Of a stretch of 64,000 nucleotides of DNA, positions 36,549 through 47,500 are shown one piece after another. The position numbers and the translations under genes are program-made. Source of the DNA: Andrena cerasifolii (Eukaryota > Arthropoda > Insecta > Hymenoptera > Andrenidae); NCBI RefSeq assembly GCF_050908995.1, contig NC_135130.1, positions 10,099,001-10,163,000 of the forward strand, read 5' to 3'. Every line of letters begins with the position of its first letter. Position 1 is the first letter of the stretch. Under the pieces are notes generated by a model. The model was not told the origin of the DNA. It saw only the letters and a list, made by a program, of their open reading frames with translations, and ran no database searches.

Positions 36549-38098
36549 AAGACCAAACGTTTCATTTCACAGAATAAATACATTTATTTATATTTAATAA
36601 ACGAAATTCTTATTTTCTTTCGTACATAAACCCTACCTATTTTTAGATTACTAAGTAGGGTTTCCTTCTGTTCTATTTATATTGATTAACCTGACAATAA
36701 TCCGATATGCTTCCCGAACAATCTCTCAATTAATTACAATTTTCACAGATTTAGCTTGAATTTATCTCCTGCGTATTATTCCATAGAATATTACCGAACA
36801 CGTGAACAATAAAGTGTACTATATTTTATTAATATCTACATAGTGATATTAACAAGCACGAGCATAATCCTGCATTCAACACGCACAAAGCGGCAAAGAA
36901 ACCTGCGGCGTTGAATTGATTTTTGCGTTTGCTGGTTTCCGTGGTAATTTGCTTTCTGATCATCAAACATGAATCCGAATATTCATACCCGGCGTTATTT
37001 AACCACGCTGTTTGAATGAAAAATACCGCAACGTATTCATACGCGATGCTAATAATACAGAAACGAAAATATTCGCAATCCCCGAGGGCAGCCGCCGACT
37101 TCTACTACCCAGAGAAACCAACCGCAAGGTCCGCCCGCATAAAAAAGAAAGCTGGACGCGCCTCGAACGCTAAGACAAGCCTTATCCCTTTTCCTAATTA
37201 CCCGACCGAGTGCGCTGCGCGTCACGTAATGGAACGCCGGTAGAATAAAGGCGCCGTTCAAAGAGCCACGAAGGATATCCCGGATTGTTCTCCTCGCTGC
37301 ATTCTGAGCCGCGTCCGGCTATCCGAAAGAAGGAGGCGGCCAGAAGCGACGTGGAACGAAAACGCCGGCCGCTTGAGCCCTCGCTCAGGCATCTCCTCCG
37401 ATCGGAAAACACTGGGAATTGCGGCGAGGCACAGGGAAGGGCCCGGGTACGATAGCTAGTTGGAAATAGTAGGAATACCAATGTGCAAAACGGCAAAGAG
37501 CCGGAACATCGGCCTCTAAGTCACGGGTGAAATGGTGTACAAGCATTCGGGACACGTAGGGAGTCGAAGCAATAGTCCGCTGCCAACTACACGAGGAATT
37601 CGGCCAGTTCGCATGACGCTCCGTGCCAGCCGCGTTCTTACTCCAGCCGCGGGTATATACTGCCCACCTACTTCATCCTTTGATCGCTCACCTGTGGATC
37701 ACGGCGTGACATGGTCTGAGAGACACTCAGCTGCAGAACAAATTACAACAGGTTGCTGAACACGGCCGCTGAGACTGTCGGAATGGAACCTCGCTGAATC
37801 GAGCTAATGCGAGGCGTTCCGCTAGGCGTTGGGATCTTCCCCTAACCCAGCACGCACTGCGAGAGGAAACTTGAAGTAGTTACGCGAAGAGTAGGGAAGC
37901 GCTAAGACCAGGAGAGGCATTTAGCGATCCGCCTCCGATTTATATTATTATTATTAATTGGTATTTGGGTTTTGGATATATTTTAGTGGACTCGTAAAGT
38001 AAGAAGTGGGTGGGCTTTTTATTTTGAAACCAGCCCTCAAAGTAATTCAGAACTTTACTTCTCAGCCATCAATTGGAGGGCTGAGAATCGTAGTGATA
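36549..38098. other. Unassigned DNA, no gene recognised
   Basis: AT-rich in 36550-36880, then mixed composition. The longest frame is 100 codons at 37194-37496 (minus), with no domain. A TATTATTATTATTA run lies at 37942-37955, and small inverted words (CAGCCCTC and GAGGGCTG, about 38031 and 38076) just precede the foldback at 38099. Confidence 0.5.
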
Positions 38099-38384
38099 TA
38101 AGTCACTCGCGCGGGGTTCCGCGTAATGTAATGTTTTGCGTTTTCTGTTATAAAATAAACTCTAAAACTCTAGTAATGTTATTTTCGTAAAACTGTATTC
38201 ATTAAGTCCACAAATTAAATGCTTATAAAGATAATAGTGTATAATTCCTAATTTTTAAGTATATACATATTTATAATGGTAATATTTCGAGCCTTTAGTT
38301 CCCGCAAGTGCAATATATACGTAGAGTTCTTATAGCAGGAAACGCAAAACATTACTTTAAGCGGAACACCGCGCGAGTGACTTA
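38099..38384. mobile_element. Foldback MITE, 286 bp
   Basis: The left arm, TAAGTCACTCGCGCGGGGTT followed by AATGTTTTGCGTTTTCTG, pairs with the right arm, CAGGAAACGCAAAACATT followed by AACACCGCGCGAGTGACTTA. The arms are about 70 bp, and the spacer is AT-rich. The dinucleotide TA lies at both outer edges on some alignments, so a TA target is possible but not established. A solo LTR starts only 66 bp downstream. Confidence 0.8.
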
Positions 38385-38449
38385 CACCGGTGTGTTTCGA
38401 AACGCTCTGCTCTTGTTAGTTGAGTACTAAAGAGAAATGTTCTTATTTC

Positions 38450-38717
38450 TGTGGTGTTTGAGAGTTTCAGCGCAATTATTGCGTCGCCGAGGTGAAGCGA
38501 TCAGTCGATGGAGAGAGAGAGTGTGACGGAGAGAATGCGTGAGAGAGAGAGTGCGTTGAGCGATGCGTTGGCACGGTTGCCGAAAAAACGGTGATCGCGA
38601 TTCGCAAGGAGCGTGACGGGCGAACAGTCGCATGTACGGCGTGATAGACGACACAGTCCAGTCCATTGTTATTCATTTCTTATATTCTTTTAATAAATCT
38701 TTTATTTTATTCTCACA
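38450..38717 (+). mobile_element. Solo LTR, copy 2
   Basis: The same LTR family as 26269-26531 but in the plus orientation. It starts TGTGGTGTTTGAGAG, ends TTTATTCTCACA, and is flanked by a 4-bp target duplication TTTC (38446-38449 and 38718-38721). It is 268 bp long; the extra 5 bp come from a tandem duplication in the word AGTCCAGTCC near 38658. CT/GA-rich microsatellite-like words and an AATAAA near the 3' end are shared with copy 1. No internal retroelement sequence adjoins it. The 66-codon minus-strand frame (38476-38676) over it is not a gene. Confidence 0.9.
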
Positions 38718-38721
38718 TTTC

Positions 38722-39727
38722 TCTGTTAAGAATGAAGTTACAACTTAATTCATTATGAAAGTAAACAGATGGAGTCTTGAAGACTTGAAAGCTGTTATTA
38801 AATCAAATGATCAAAAATTGAACTTATACCCCCGTTTTGTCCGAATCTCTGAATTTTACGGAACCAAGTAGATATCAGCTTTCCGAGCGCGACTCGGCGC
38901 ACAAATCGCGCTCTGCAACTCCATACACGTAACGCAACTGTGTGCCCAACATTTCCATGATTATTTCGGAAGCTTCGCGATCATGGAGATGCAGCGAGCC
39001 GAATTACCGCAAAATTTAATCACATCCCTATCCCGCAGATCGAAAATCGCATCCGCAGTGTCGGTGTAAGTATAATACTGAACGCATTTGCATCGCGTTC
39101 TACCTATCGGGGCGCGATGCAATTAGCGCTTCGCCGATATACCGCGTTCCACTGTACGCCGATTGGCCGTATCGAAGTCTACGGCGGCGTTATGCTCCGA
39201 TTGATGAAGGGACGATCAAGTGGCGATTTTCGCGATTTTAAATTGGCTACATTATCGGGCCAGCGATGGGGAAGGGGTAGTTTCGACTGCATTTAAAACA
39301 GCACCCCGGTCGCGACGCGGCTAACCGGGTTACTCCATTCCTATGCGGTAGCTACAGAAATGCACTGGATGCTATGAAATGAATGCCTCGTAAAAGCTCT
39401 GTAACCCTGCCTCCAACTTGAATTCGCGGCAAGTCTAGCGAGGACGGGGCTGATTCGCGCAGCGGCAGTAATAAAAGCGGCACCGGTGCATAAGGGGAAC
39501 ACGAATATCCAATTCACAAGTGGGATCGAACTATCGACATGAAACCACATTTAAATGATGCCATTTTGGACGCATAACATGATTAATTAATGCTTCATGC
39601 GATATCGTCATTATTGACGATGCTAATTACGCGCAGCGTGTCCGTGTGACGAAACTGTTACTTCATCACAATTATCGCCTATTATCGCGCAGCCTGTTCT
39701 CTTCCCAGTCCGAATGCAGCCATGTTT
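38722..39727. other. Unassigned DNA, no gene recognised
   Basis: No protein was recognised. The stretch 39565-39640 is rich in homeodomain-type words (GATTAATTAATG, GCTAATTACG) and contains GTCATTATTGACGA, an imperfect palindrome. This could be regulatory, but nothing else supports that. Confidence 0.45.
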
Positions 39728-39874
39728 AGGGGTTGACCTTAAATTACGTAAGGCTTGTTTGGGGTGAGAATAGGTCACGAATTTCTTACGTTTTAATAAC
39801 GGAAAAAATGCAATCAGAAAGGATTGCAATATAAAATCGCCAAAATTACCCTTACGTAATTTAAGAATGGCCCT
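39728..39874. mobile_element. Short MITE, 147 bp
   Basis: The ends are inverse partners. The left is AGGGGTTGACCTTAAATTAC followed by GTAAGG. The right is CCTTACGTAATTTAAG followed by AATGGCCCT. The terminal repeats are about 27 bp with a few mismatches. The inside is non-coding. It lies 27 bp upstream of the family D foldback, so the two inserted next to each other. Confidence 0.7.
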
Positions 39875-39901
39875 TTATAAATGTTTCAGAACATGGCTGG
39901 C

Positions 39902-40623
39902 TTAAGGCGTCACGCCTAGTTGGTAGGCCGAAAAGAACGCGATGTTCCGGAATTTTTTGTGCAAAATCTAATGTATATTTCTTACAACTATTTGCTTATT
40001 TTAAAAGTACGTATATTCAACAACTCTCAGTAATTATGTTACAGGAAAATATTTAAAAAAATGAACGAATAACAGCCACTCTCCCGGAAGTTATTTTGTT
40101 TTAGGGGTGGGCACGATTTCTCCGAGCCGGATTATCTGAAATCGAAAAGTGAAGAAGTTAGTCTTCTGCTAGTATACGAGTTTATCTGGTGTGTGAACGG
40201 AGGATTTTTGTTTTTTATTGAAACTCTATTTTTAATACACGAAAAACGAACAATTCAGACATCGAAAAATTATGATTCTGGGTTAAACAGCCGAGATTTT
40301 GTCTGAAATCATTTTCTTTTGTTTAAATCCTTTTGTCACGCAACAGATAAACTCACATATTAATAGTATCTTCTTCATTTTCTGATTTCAGATGATCCGG
40401 CTCGGAGAAATCGTGCTCACCCCTAAAACAAAATAGCTTCCGGGAGAGTGGCTGTTATTCGTTCATTTTTTAATATTTTCCTCTAACAAAATTACTGAGG
40501 GTTGCTGAATCTATGTACTTCTAAAGTAAGCAAATAGTTGGAAGAATCATACATCAGATTTTTCACAAAAAATTCCCGAAAGTCACGTTCTTTCTCGCCT
40601 GCCAACTAGGCGTGACCCCTTAA
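39902..40623. mobile_element. TTAA-bounded foldback element, family D
   Basis: A 722-bp near-complete palindrome. The left end is TTAAGGCGTCACGCCTAGTT, and the inverse of the right end is TTAAGGGGTCACGCCTAGTT. Arms of about 310 bp are closely similar throughout. For example, AACAGCCACTCTCCCGGAAG in the left arm has its exact inverse CTTCCGGGAGAGTGGCTGTT in the right, and ATTTCTCCGAGCCGGAT has an inverse partner as well. The spacer is about 100 bp. There are no open frames of note. The terminal 30 bp align with the ends at 7536 and 56070, which places the three in one superfamily. It is the best-preserved foldback in the window. Confidence 0.88.
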
Positions 40624-43600
40624 TGGACGGTGAAAAAATAGTATCGACCCTCGCTACAATCCCTCAGATATCTGTGATCGTCCCTATATAACAGTACTGT
40701 ATCAGTTACACTAGCTAAGACAAAGCTCGCCCCTCGCTGTCTCCCTATCGCGACGTTGTACCACTGGCCGCACAGGATCTATCAACTGCAGCGTCAAAAC
40801 CGATTGTCCAGTCACAAAACCGATCATCCCAGTTCAAAACAAAGGTTCCCAGGAGTTCAGCGGTCGCGAGGAACATTATGGAGCCACCGGGACATCGGCT
40901 ATGACAGAGGGAAATACATGTCGTTAATCTCCCATAATTCCTGTGCGTGCCTGCATGTACGCGCCTGCCAGATACCGTCAGTGGCCGAAATTCGACCTTT
41001 TGATGTTCAATCGAGCACCCGCAAGGCGACCGCTCTGTGACTTGTCAGCCTTGAACAGAGAGGAGGTACGTTTTCAGCTCGATGGAATACCACCAAGCTA
41101 TTTGGTGTTCCGCAAAGGAGAACATGCACATATGCAAGGTAGAACCCCCGAGAAACTGAACGCTGGAGGAGGTGGAAACGTAGGAAGAAAAGGGATTCAA
41201 TTTTTATGGTTTCCTAGAGGATCTGAGCTGGCCTTAACGATAAATAAATTAAAGGAGACACGATGGCTGAAGTAAATCAGAGGGAAATTTTGTCAAAAGG
41301 AATGTCAGAGATGTAGAGCAGCGTTATCAATAAAGGGATGGCATTGGAATTTATACAGGGCTCTAAAGATGCATATAATGCCCTTAACTAAACAGTAATA
41401 AGGGCGGGAGTTACTCGATTTATTGCAGCAATGAAAAGTTTCTGCGGTGGGTAGTATAATAGTTCTGCAGAGTAGTCGAAGGCCGAGGGTACTTTTAATT
41501 TAATCTTTTTTGCCCATCAAACTTCGTGTTACCGGCTCTTGTAAGAAAGTCCGCCAGATTAAAGCTGTTATTAACGACCTCTCTGCCGGTAATTGACCTT
41601 CTGTCGGCGTTGATTAATGTCCGTCATCGGCGGCTCCTCGATGCTTGGGAAAGGAAGTGAGACGAATCTGATGAAGCCAGATTAAAGTCCTATAAATTCC
41701 GATAATTTCCGTATTATGCTGAAATTGGCTTACTCTACTTAAGGGACAGGGGGGATCGATCGATCTTCACGGTCAATTCCAGACATTCGCGGCTTGCCTT
41801 CAACGTGGACAGAACTGAAGAGCTTTGGCGTGTCTCGTGGCGTTTTCGGAAATTTCTTTTTAAATACAGTAAACTTACGGCGGGCGTCTTGTGAAATTTT
41901 CAGGAGGAATTCTGACGTGTCGCGGCAAAGAGTGGCTGGGAGGAAAGCAAGGTGCGCCGTCTGATCAAATCCAGGACACCATTCCCGGTAATGGACTCGG
42001 CGAAGGATATAGAAAGGGAGCGAAGTCGACGGGCAGAGATGGTGAGAAAATAAAGGATCAAGGATTGCGTTTACGACGGAGCAGAGTGGAGGAGAGCCTG
42101 TAATTTTTCGATACCAATCGCGCAGCTACCTGGAAACGGTCATACGTGTCGGTGGCCGACGATGGATGCGAGTGAGGTTACCCTTTGCAATTCAATTTGA
42201 AGGGTAATTCCGTGAGCGCCGTCGGCAGTCACTTAGATGAAAGGATCGTGATCGACCTTCCTCGTTCTTGACACGACGCCGAATGAGTCGGCTCCCCGGG
42301 AAAGGCTGTCGCTTTTACTGGCAAGCCAGGCTCGCGCGACGGCCAGGGACAAATGTTTGTTTCATGTAATCAACGGCGGACTTTTACGCGGAACCATAAG
42401 GGGGTAGCGAGGAAATCAATCGAATGGAACAGGAAGCTCTAAGTGCGAACGGGGCCGAGTTATATTTAGTTTCTTCCACTTTAACTGAGGCAGAAGCGTT
42501 GAGGCGTTGTTGATTCAAGGTAATGTATATCCTACTCTACGAATTTTCAACTCGCTGCCGATTGAAACCTATGCTACCGCGAGACAAATATCAGCTGAAA
42601 CGTGACGAGCCATAACGGGATTATTAATACACGCGAGAGATCCGTCGGTGATCATCCAGTTATATTATAACTAGACATCCCTCGACTGCACTTGAGCTAC
42701 GAGTAGCATAATCCAACCTCATTACTGGTGAACTCGATAATTGCAACGATAAAATTATTACGTGCCCGCGTCGAGCGCGGAGAACACCAACACGTTCAAG
42801 CAACGCCACCGTTGATCGGTAACATTAACCAGACTCAAATTGACAGCATTATCAAATGTCATGCAGTAGATCACAAGCCTAGACCAGGGATCCGCTCGGT
42901 GGTATCAGTCGTCATTCTGGAGGGGGGGAGGAATTTTATACACCCCTATTTAGCCAACGACCAAGTGATTACAGGGAAACCAGCGCAGGGAGCACCTCGA
43001 TCAGCTCTGCCCATTGAAAGCACAGAAGTCTGATCCCATCATGCGGTCATTTCGTTTTGAATAGCGAGCATATCCGCGCGCAGTAAACACCATTACCAGT
43101 TCATTTCAATGCTATCTCGAGTAATAGCATCTATTTAGATCTACTCAAACTTCCAACTAGATTATTAGATCAAAGGTAGCCCTCGAAGCAAAGCTCCGAT
43201 GAATTGGATCTATCCGGCTCCCCTGATCAGCAATTTAGTCACTGTAACCGTGCATTACTTTAATGAAACTTTTTAATTCGGGGCATCTATCGTTAAGAAA
43301 ATTGCTCGGTAACCCGAAACCGCCGGCTACGAAATATGTAACTGAACATGTAATTGTCCGCAAAGCTCCGGCTGCGTTAGCGAAGTGGGGCGCTGGTATA
43401 ATTAGACCGCAGGAAAACTTTCACCACCGGGGAATCTAATCTAGAGTGCGGTGCGACCGCTGGAAACAAAAACCGCCAATTTGGACGAAAACCGCTGAAA
43501 GAGCAACCCGATGTCCCTTTAAAGTGGACCTACCCCGTCGACTCAAGTTTCTTCGCCGGAGTCTAACCCCGGACAACAGTATGGCGTATCGTGTGGATGA

Positions 43601-44339
43601 GCCGGAGAAAAGTTCCCAGCCGGGATGGTGTCCTCTTACTTTTTACTAAGCAAGTAATTTATATCCTCGAAATTCCCAGCGTTAGTTTTATGTTTGAAAA
43701 TCTGATGTCCTGTAAAACGTGACTTTCCGTGGGAGGCCGGAGGGTCGATGCCGCTCAGAAGAGGATGCCGTTATTAAACTGTCGGTCCAGCCCAGCAATT
43801 GCAGCCAGTGTTCATGAGAAAGGGACGTTTCCTCTTCTTTCAGCGGATCCCTTGCTCGCGAGCAACAGTTCGCGCCTTGTGAAACCAGGCAAACGAAGAC
43901 ATCTCGCAGTTCCTGCACACCCATTCCCGCCCCTTTCCGCTTCCTCGATTCTCCGGCGAGTCTCGCTTTCCGTTTCTCGCTTCCTTCGCTTCCGTTCTTT
44001 GTAAATTAACCCCTCCGCTCCCTCTCTCAGACATTTCTCGTCCATGCCACTGGCCATCCACCCGCGGGCAGCCCTACCACTTTAATTAGAGGCGCACGTT
44101 TGTAATCGCGTCCCAGCTCGCGTGCACGGGGATGTTTTTCGCCCCCCCTCGCCGCGCGGTAATTTCGTCCGCGGTGAAATGACGCGTGTGAGTTGTCGCA
44201 AATTGCGAAAAAACGGAGGAGGCTGGGAATTACGGAGCTGGGAGAGCGCAGCCTGTTTTAATAGCGAGCGCATTGGAGACCGCGAGCTGACGTTCCTTGT
44301 GCCGGACTTGACGAATGGATTCTGAATTTTCTATTTAAT
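40624..44339. other. Unassigned DNA, no gene recognised
   Basis: The longest frame is 110 codons at 40943-41275 (plus). It has a glycine run but no domain I recognise. A TATATAA at 40685 with a TCAGTT 17 bases further on resembles a core promoter, but the spacing is too short for the usual insect arrangement. A pyrimidine-rich stretch lies at 43900-44045. Nothing else stands out. Confidence 0.5.
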
Positions 44340-44555
44340 AATTAGTACCAGGGTGGAGCTTGAAAGTTAAGAAACACAAGTAAACATCTTGGAAATTATG
44401 AAAATTCTATTAAAATATATATCACATTTATATTAGATAATTTGTTAAATTTATTGCGCTCGTATCGAGATGGTAAGAATATCAGGTTTAATTGAGATGG
44501 CAAGAAGATGATATTTTCATAGTTGAAAGATAAGCTCCACCCCAATTAGTACCAG
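44340..44555. mobile_element. Insertion flanked by a perfect 12-bp direct repeat
   Basis: AATTAGTACCAG occurs at 44340-44351 and 44544-44555. The 192 bp between begin GGTGGAGCTT and end AAGCTCCACCCC, a 10-bp inverted repeat, and are otherwise AT-rich. The arrangement looks like a small element with its target duplication. A 12-bp duplication is longer than for hAT (8 bp) or Mutator-like (9-10 bp) elements, and an inverted-repeat terminus is unusual for a SINE. No open reading frame of note. The type is left undefined. Confidence 0.6.
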
Positions 44556-47500
44556 TTCTGAAGTTACATTGCAAAGTGATATTAAGAATTGAGGCGAACA
44601 ATATTTCCCCATTTCCAACATAATTAAGGAGAGTCCGAGTCTTCTCCAGGAAGGAATAGCAGCTAAGCGAAAAGTAAGATGAGATGTGTCAGAGTATAAT
44701 TTCGCGTTGAGCAAAAGTCTCCGCGAAATTAAATAGAGTTTAAATAAAGTAGATGCACGGGAGATAGACGGTGCAGCTCATAATTTCCAGTCTTTAATAT
44801 TTTGCTCCGGGATACTTGCAGGAGTTCGCCCCCCGAAGTCCAGGCTTTAGAGTATTACGGGAGATCCGAAAAATTTAGCAATCTACTGGATTAAGTTCGT
44901 CAGGGAGCAGAGTAAAGAGACAGCGGAGCAGCTCTAACCGCGGGAAAGATTTCCATTGTTACATACTACGGCCGCAGCACCGAGTAACTACGTGAAAACA
45001 ATTTATCATAGTCTCGGAATGGAAGTCGAGAAGAAGGAAACTTCTCATGACCGGTCGTGTTCCGGAACGTTACACACAGAATCCCCGTGGCAACGCCGAA
45101 CAAATTGCAGAAGTAAAGAGCTGTACAGGGGGGAAGCTAAGGAACGCAAATCGCCCCGCGACACGTGATAAATTACCACGCGTTGCCATTAAAATCACTC
45201 TACGTCAATGAAGGCGCAGTTTTTCTTTTTTTTCGAGAATTAATCCACCGAGAAAGATTAGTTCGGCATGAATGCTCACAGTATCGCCGCGCGGGAGCCC
45301 GAAATCAAGCCGAGAGCGGTGAAATTTGCACCGGGGCTGAAGACGCGCGGCTTTAAATTTACATACTGGAAATCTCTGTCGCGCGAAACGGAAGCCAAAC
45401 GACGAAGAACGTCGGCTAACTTTTCCACCACACCGACAGCTCGACGTTTGGATCCCAGAAAATCCTATGTAAACCCTCCCCCTTACTGCCTTCAACGCTG
45501 AAGGGCTCTAATACCCGAAAGGCGGTGAACTGTTAAACTGACTACGTACTGTGTAATGAACCCGACGGGTTCGCGGCTGGTTTCAATTCGAATAACCCGC
45601 CTCGGTGACTGATGACGCTATCTCGACAGCAATTTGTAGAGAAATCCCATTTACCCCTCTTAACCCTCCGCTCTCACACCTATTTTTTTTTCCAACGGAG
45701 TTGCCACACTGGGCCGATTCCACCCAAGCCGATTTTCAATCAGCTGCTTCACTAAATCTATCTGTTAAACTAAGTCGAAGAAATTCTGGGATAAAGTTTG
45801 AACGTTGTAGAATATATCCTCGTCGTTGAAGATGAACATAACAGTGTCATCAGGCGTAAAAAAAAAATTGAAAGGAAGACAGTTCCGGAAGAAGTACTTT
45901 TGCTTGAAAAATCATAAGTTTTTTTTAATTTTTAATAGTTTTAGCTAAAAATTACCCGGGAGGCGGAAGAGGCGCTGCTCTACCGCTCGAATTGGAGTGG
46001 GGCGCCGGAAAGTCATTGGAGACACTGTGCAGAGCACAGCTGCCGTAGACGAAACGCACTTAAAATATGACACAACAAGGAACCCCGAGGTTTCTCTTTA
46101 TACGACCTTTGAAAAGTGGTGTCTGGGGTCTCGTTGCTACCTGACTGCCCGCGTCCCTGGTAGGTGCCTTCGACTGCGCGAAGCAATTGCGCGGCGCAAC
46201 TAGGAGTCGCGTGGTCGAACTTGAGAGTTAGTCGCGGCCACGGCTACGTATCGGAACATACGATTCTCCCTGGACGCTCAAGGCTAGCCGTGTTTCCTAA
46301 CACACAGATCACCCCGCGGGATTCTAACAGTGTAGAGAATGTGATAATCATGTGGTGCCCAGTTTCGTTGCGTGCCTTTCATCCAAAGCATCGCGCGGAC
46401 GACGATGCTCGGCCTGCGTTGAACAAAGTGTAAAGAAGACTTCGAAACTCGGCGCGTTTCATCCAAGTGTCTCAACAACGGGCTGCTTATAGACCAGAGA
46501 GGCCACAGCTGCACAACGGTGAACGAATAATAATTTTTTAAACACTTTCCGTCGATGAAAGCATTGAATTCCTGAGACACAGTGCTCGAGTACACCAACA
46601 CAGACCGAGCGTTTAGGGTTCGATAATTTATACGAATTGAACCGGTGTACATAGCTCAGCTAACATTTGTCGAGGCGTACGGTTTGTCCTTTTGAACAAA
46701 GCACATCCGCGGAAAAGTTGTGTTCGGGGAGAATGGGAGGCTGTTATACCAGAAGATTCAATTTGCGTAACAAAAGAGCCGCGTTATAGGACGCCGAGAC
46801 GACCCTCTAGAGGACTACCCGCTCCTTTCTACAGCACGTTTATCTTAATCTTCATTTAGGCTACGCATCCACGCGTAATTCGCATTGTGGGGGTGAATTA
46901 TGGGGTCGGCTATACCTCGGAATTCTAACGTAATTTGTGCTGGTGGTTCAAGGTACAGGCTCCTAGTGATCAAACAAATGTTTGAGGTGTAACAGAAGAT
47001 CGGAAGAGGCGAGTGCGAGAGGTACAGCTTTCGAAATTCGGCCAATTCGCGAGCCACCACTGTTCCCGGGTATGCCTTTAACACGGTTTCACAGGGTGCT
47101 CCATAACTGGTCCCGTACTGTCAGATCGTGTTAAACTCTCGAGAGCGTCCCGTGTAACATCGTCCTTCTGTCGCTGGGGATTCCCGGAATAGGCAGTGAG
47201 ACATGTCATGGAACCGTGAAGGGGGACAGCGTGAAAAGGGTGGCTGCAAGAGCGTGCGCGAAGTAGGAGCTTCATTAGGGAATTATTTTATAAACAACAA
47301 ATGAAATAGCTGAATAGGACAGTGTAGGAAACAGGGCTGCGATTTATTCGGCTAGTAAGGGAAGTTAATGAATGGATATAAAATCAATACAGAAGTGCCC
47401 CAAGCGGTTCAACGAGGAGGGCATTAAATCAATTTATGTGACATGAATGAAATAGGAAATGAGCGAGTTAGTATAAGCGGACAGACGACAGAGGGAGCGA

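Noticed and set aside
40685..40707. TATATAA followed by TCAGTT as a core promoter
   Set aside because: The distance from TATA to the initiator A is about 19 bases, shorter than the usual 30, and no transcript or gene follows.
41738..41760. TTAAGGGACAGGGGGG as a TTAA element end
   Set aside because: No inverted partner and no similarity to the other families beyond TTAAGGG.
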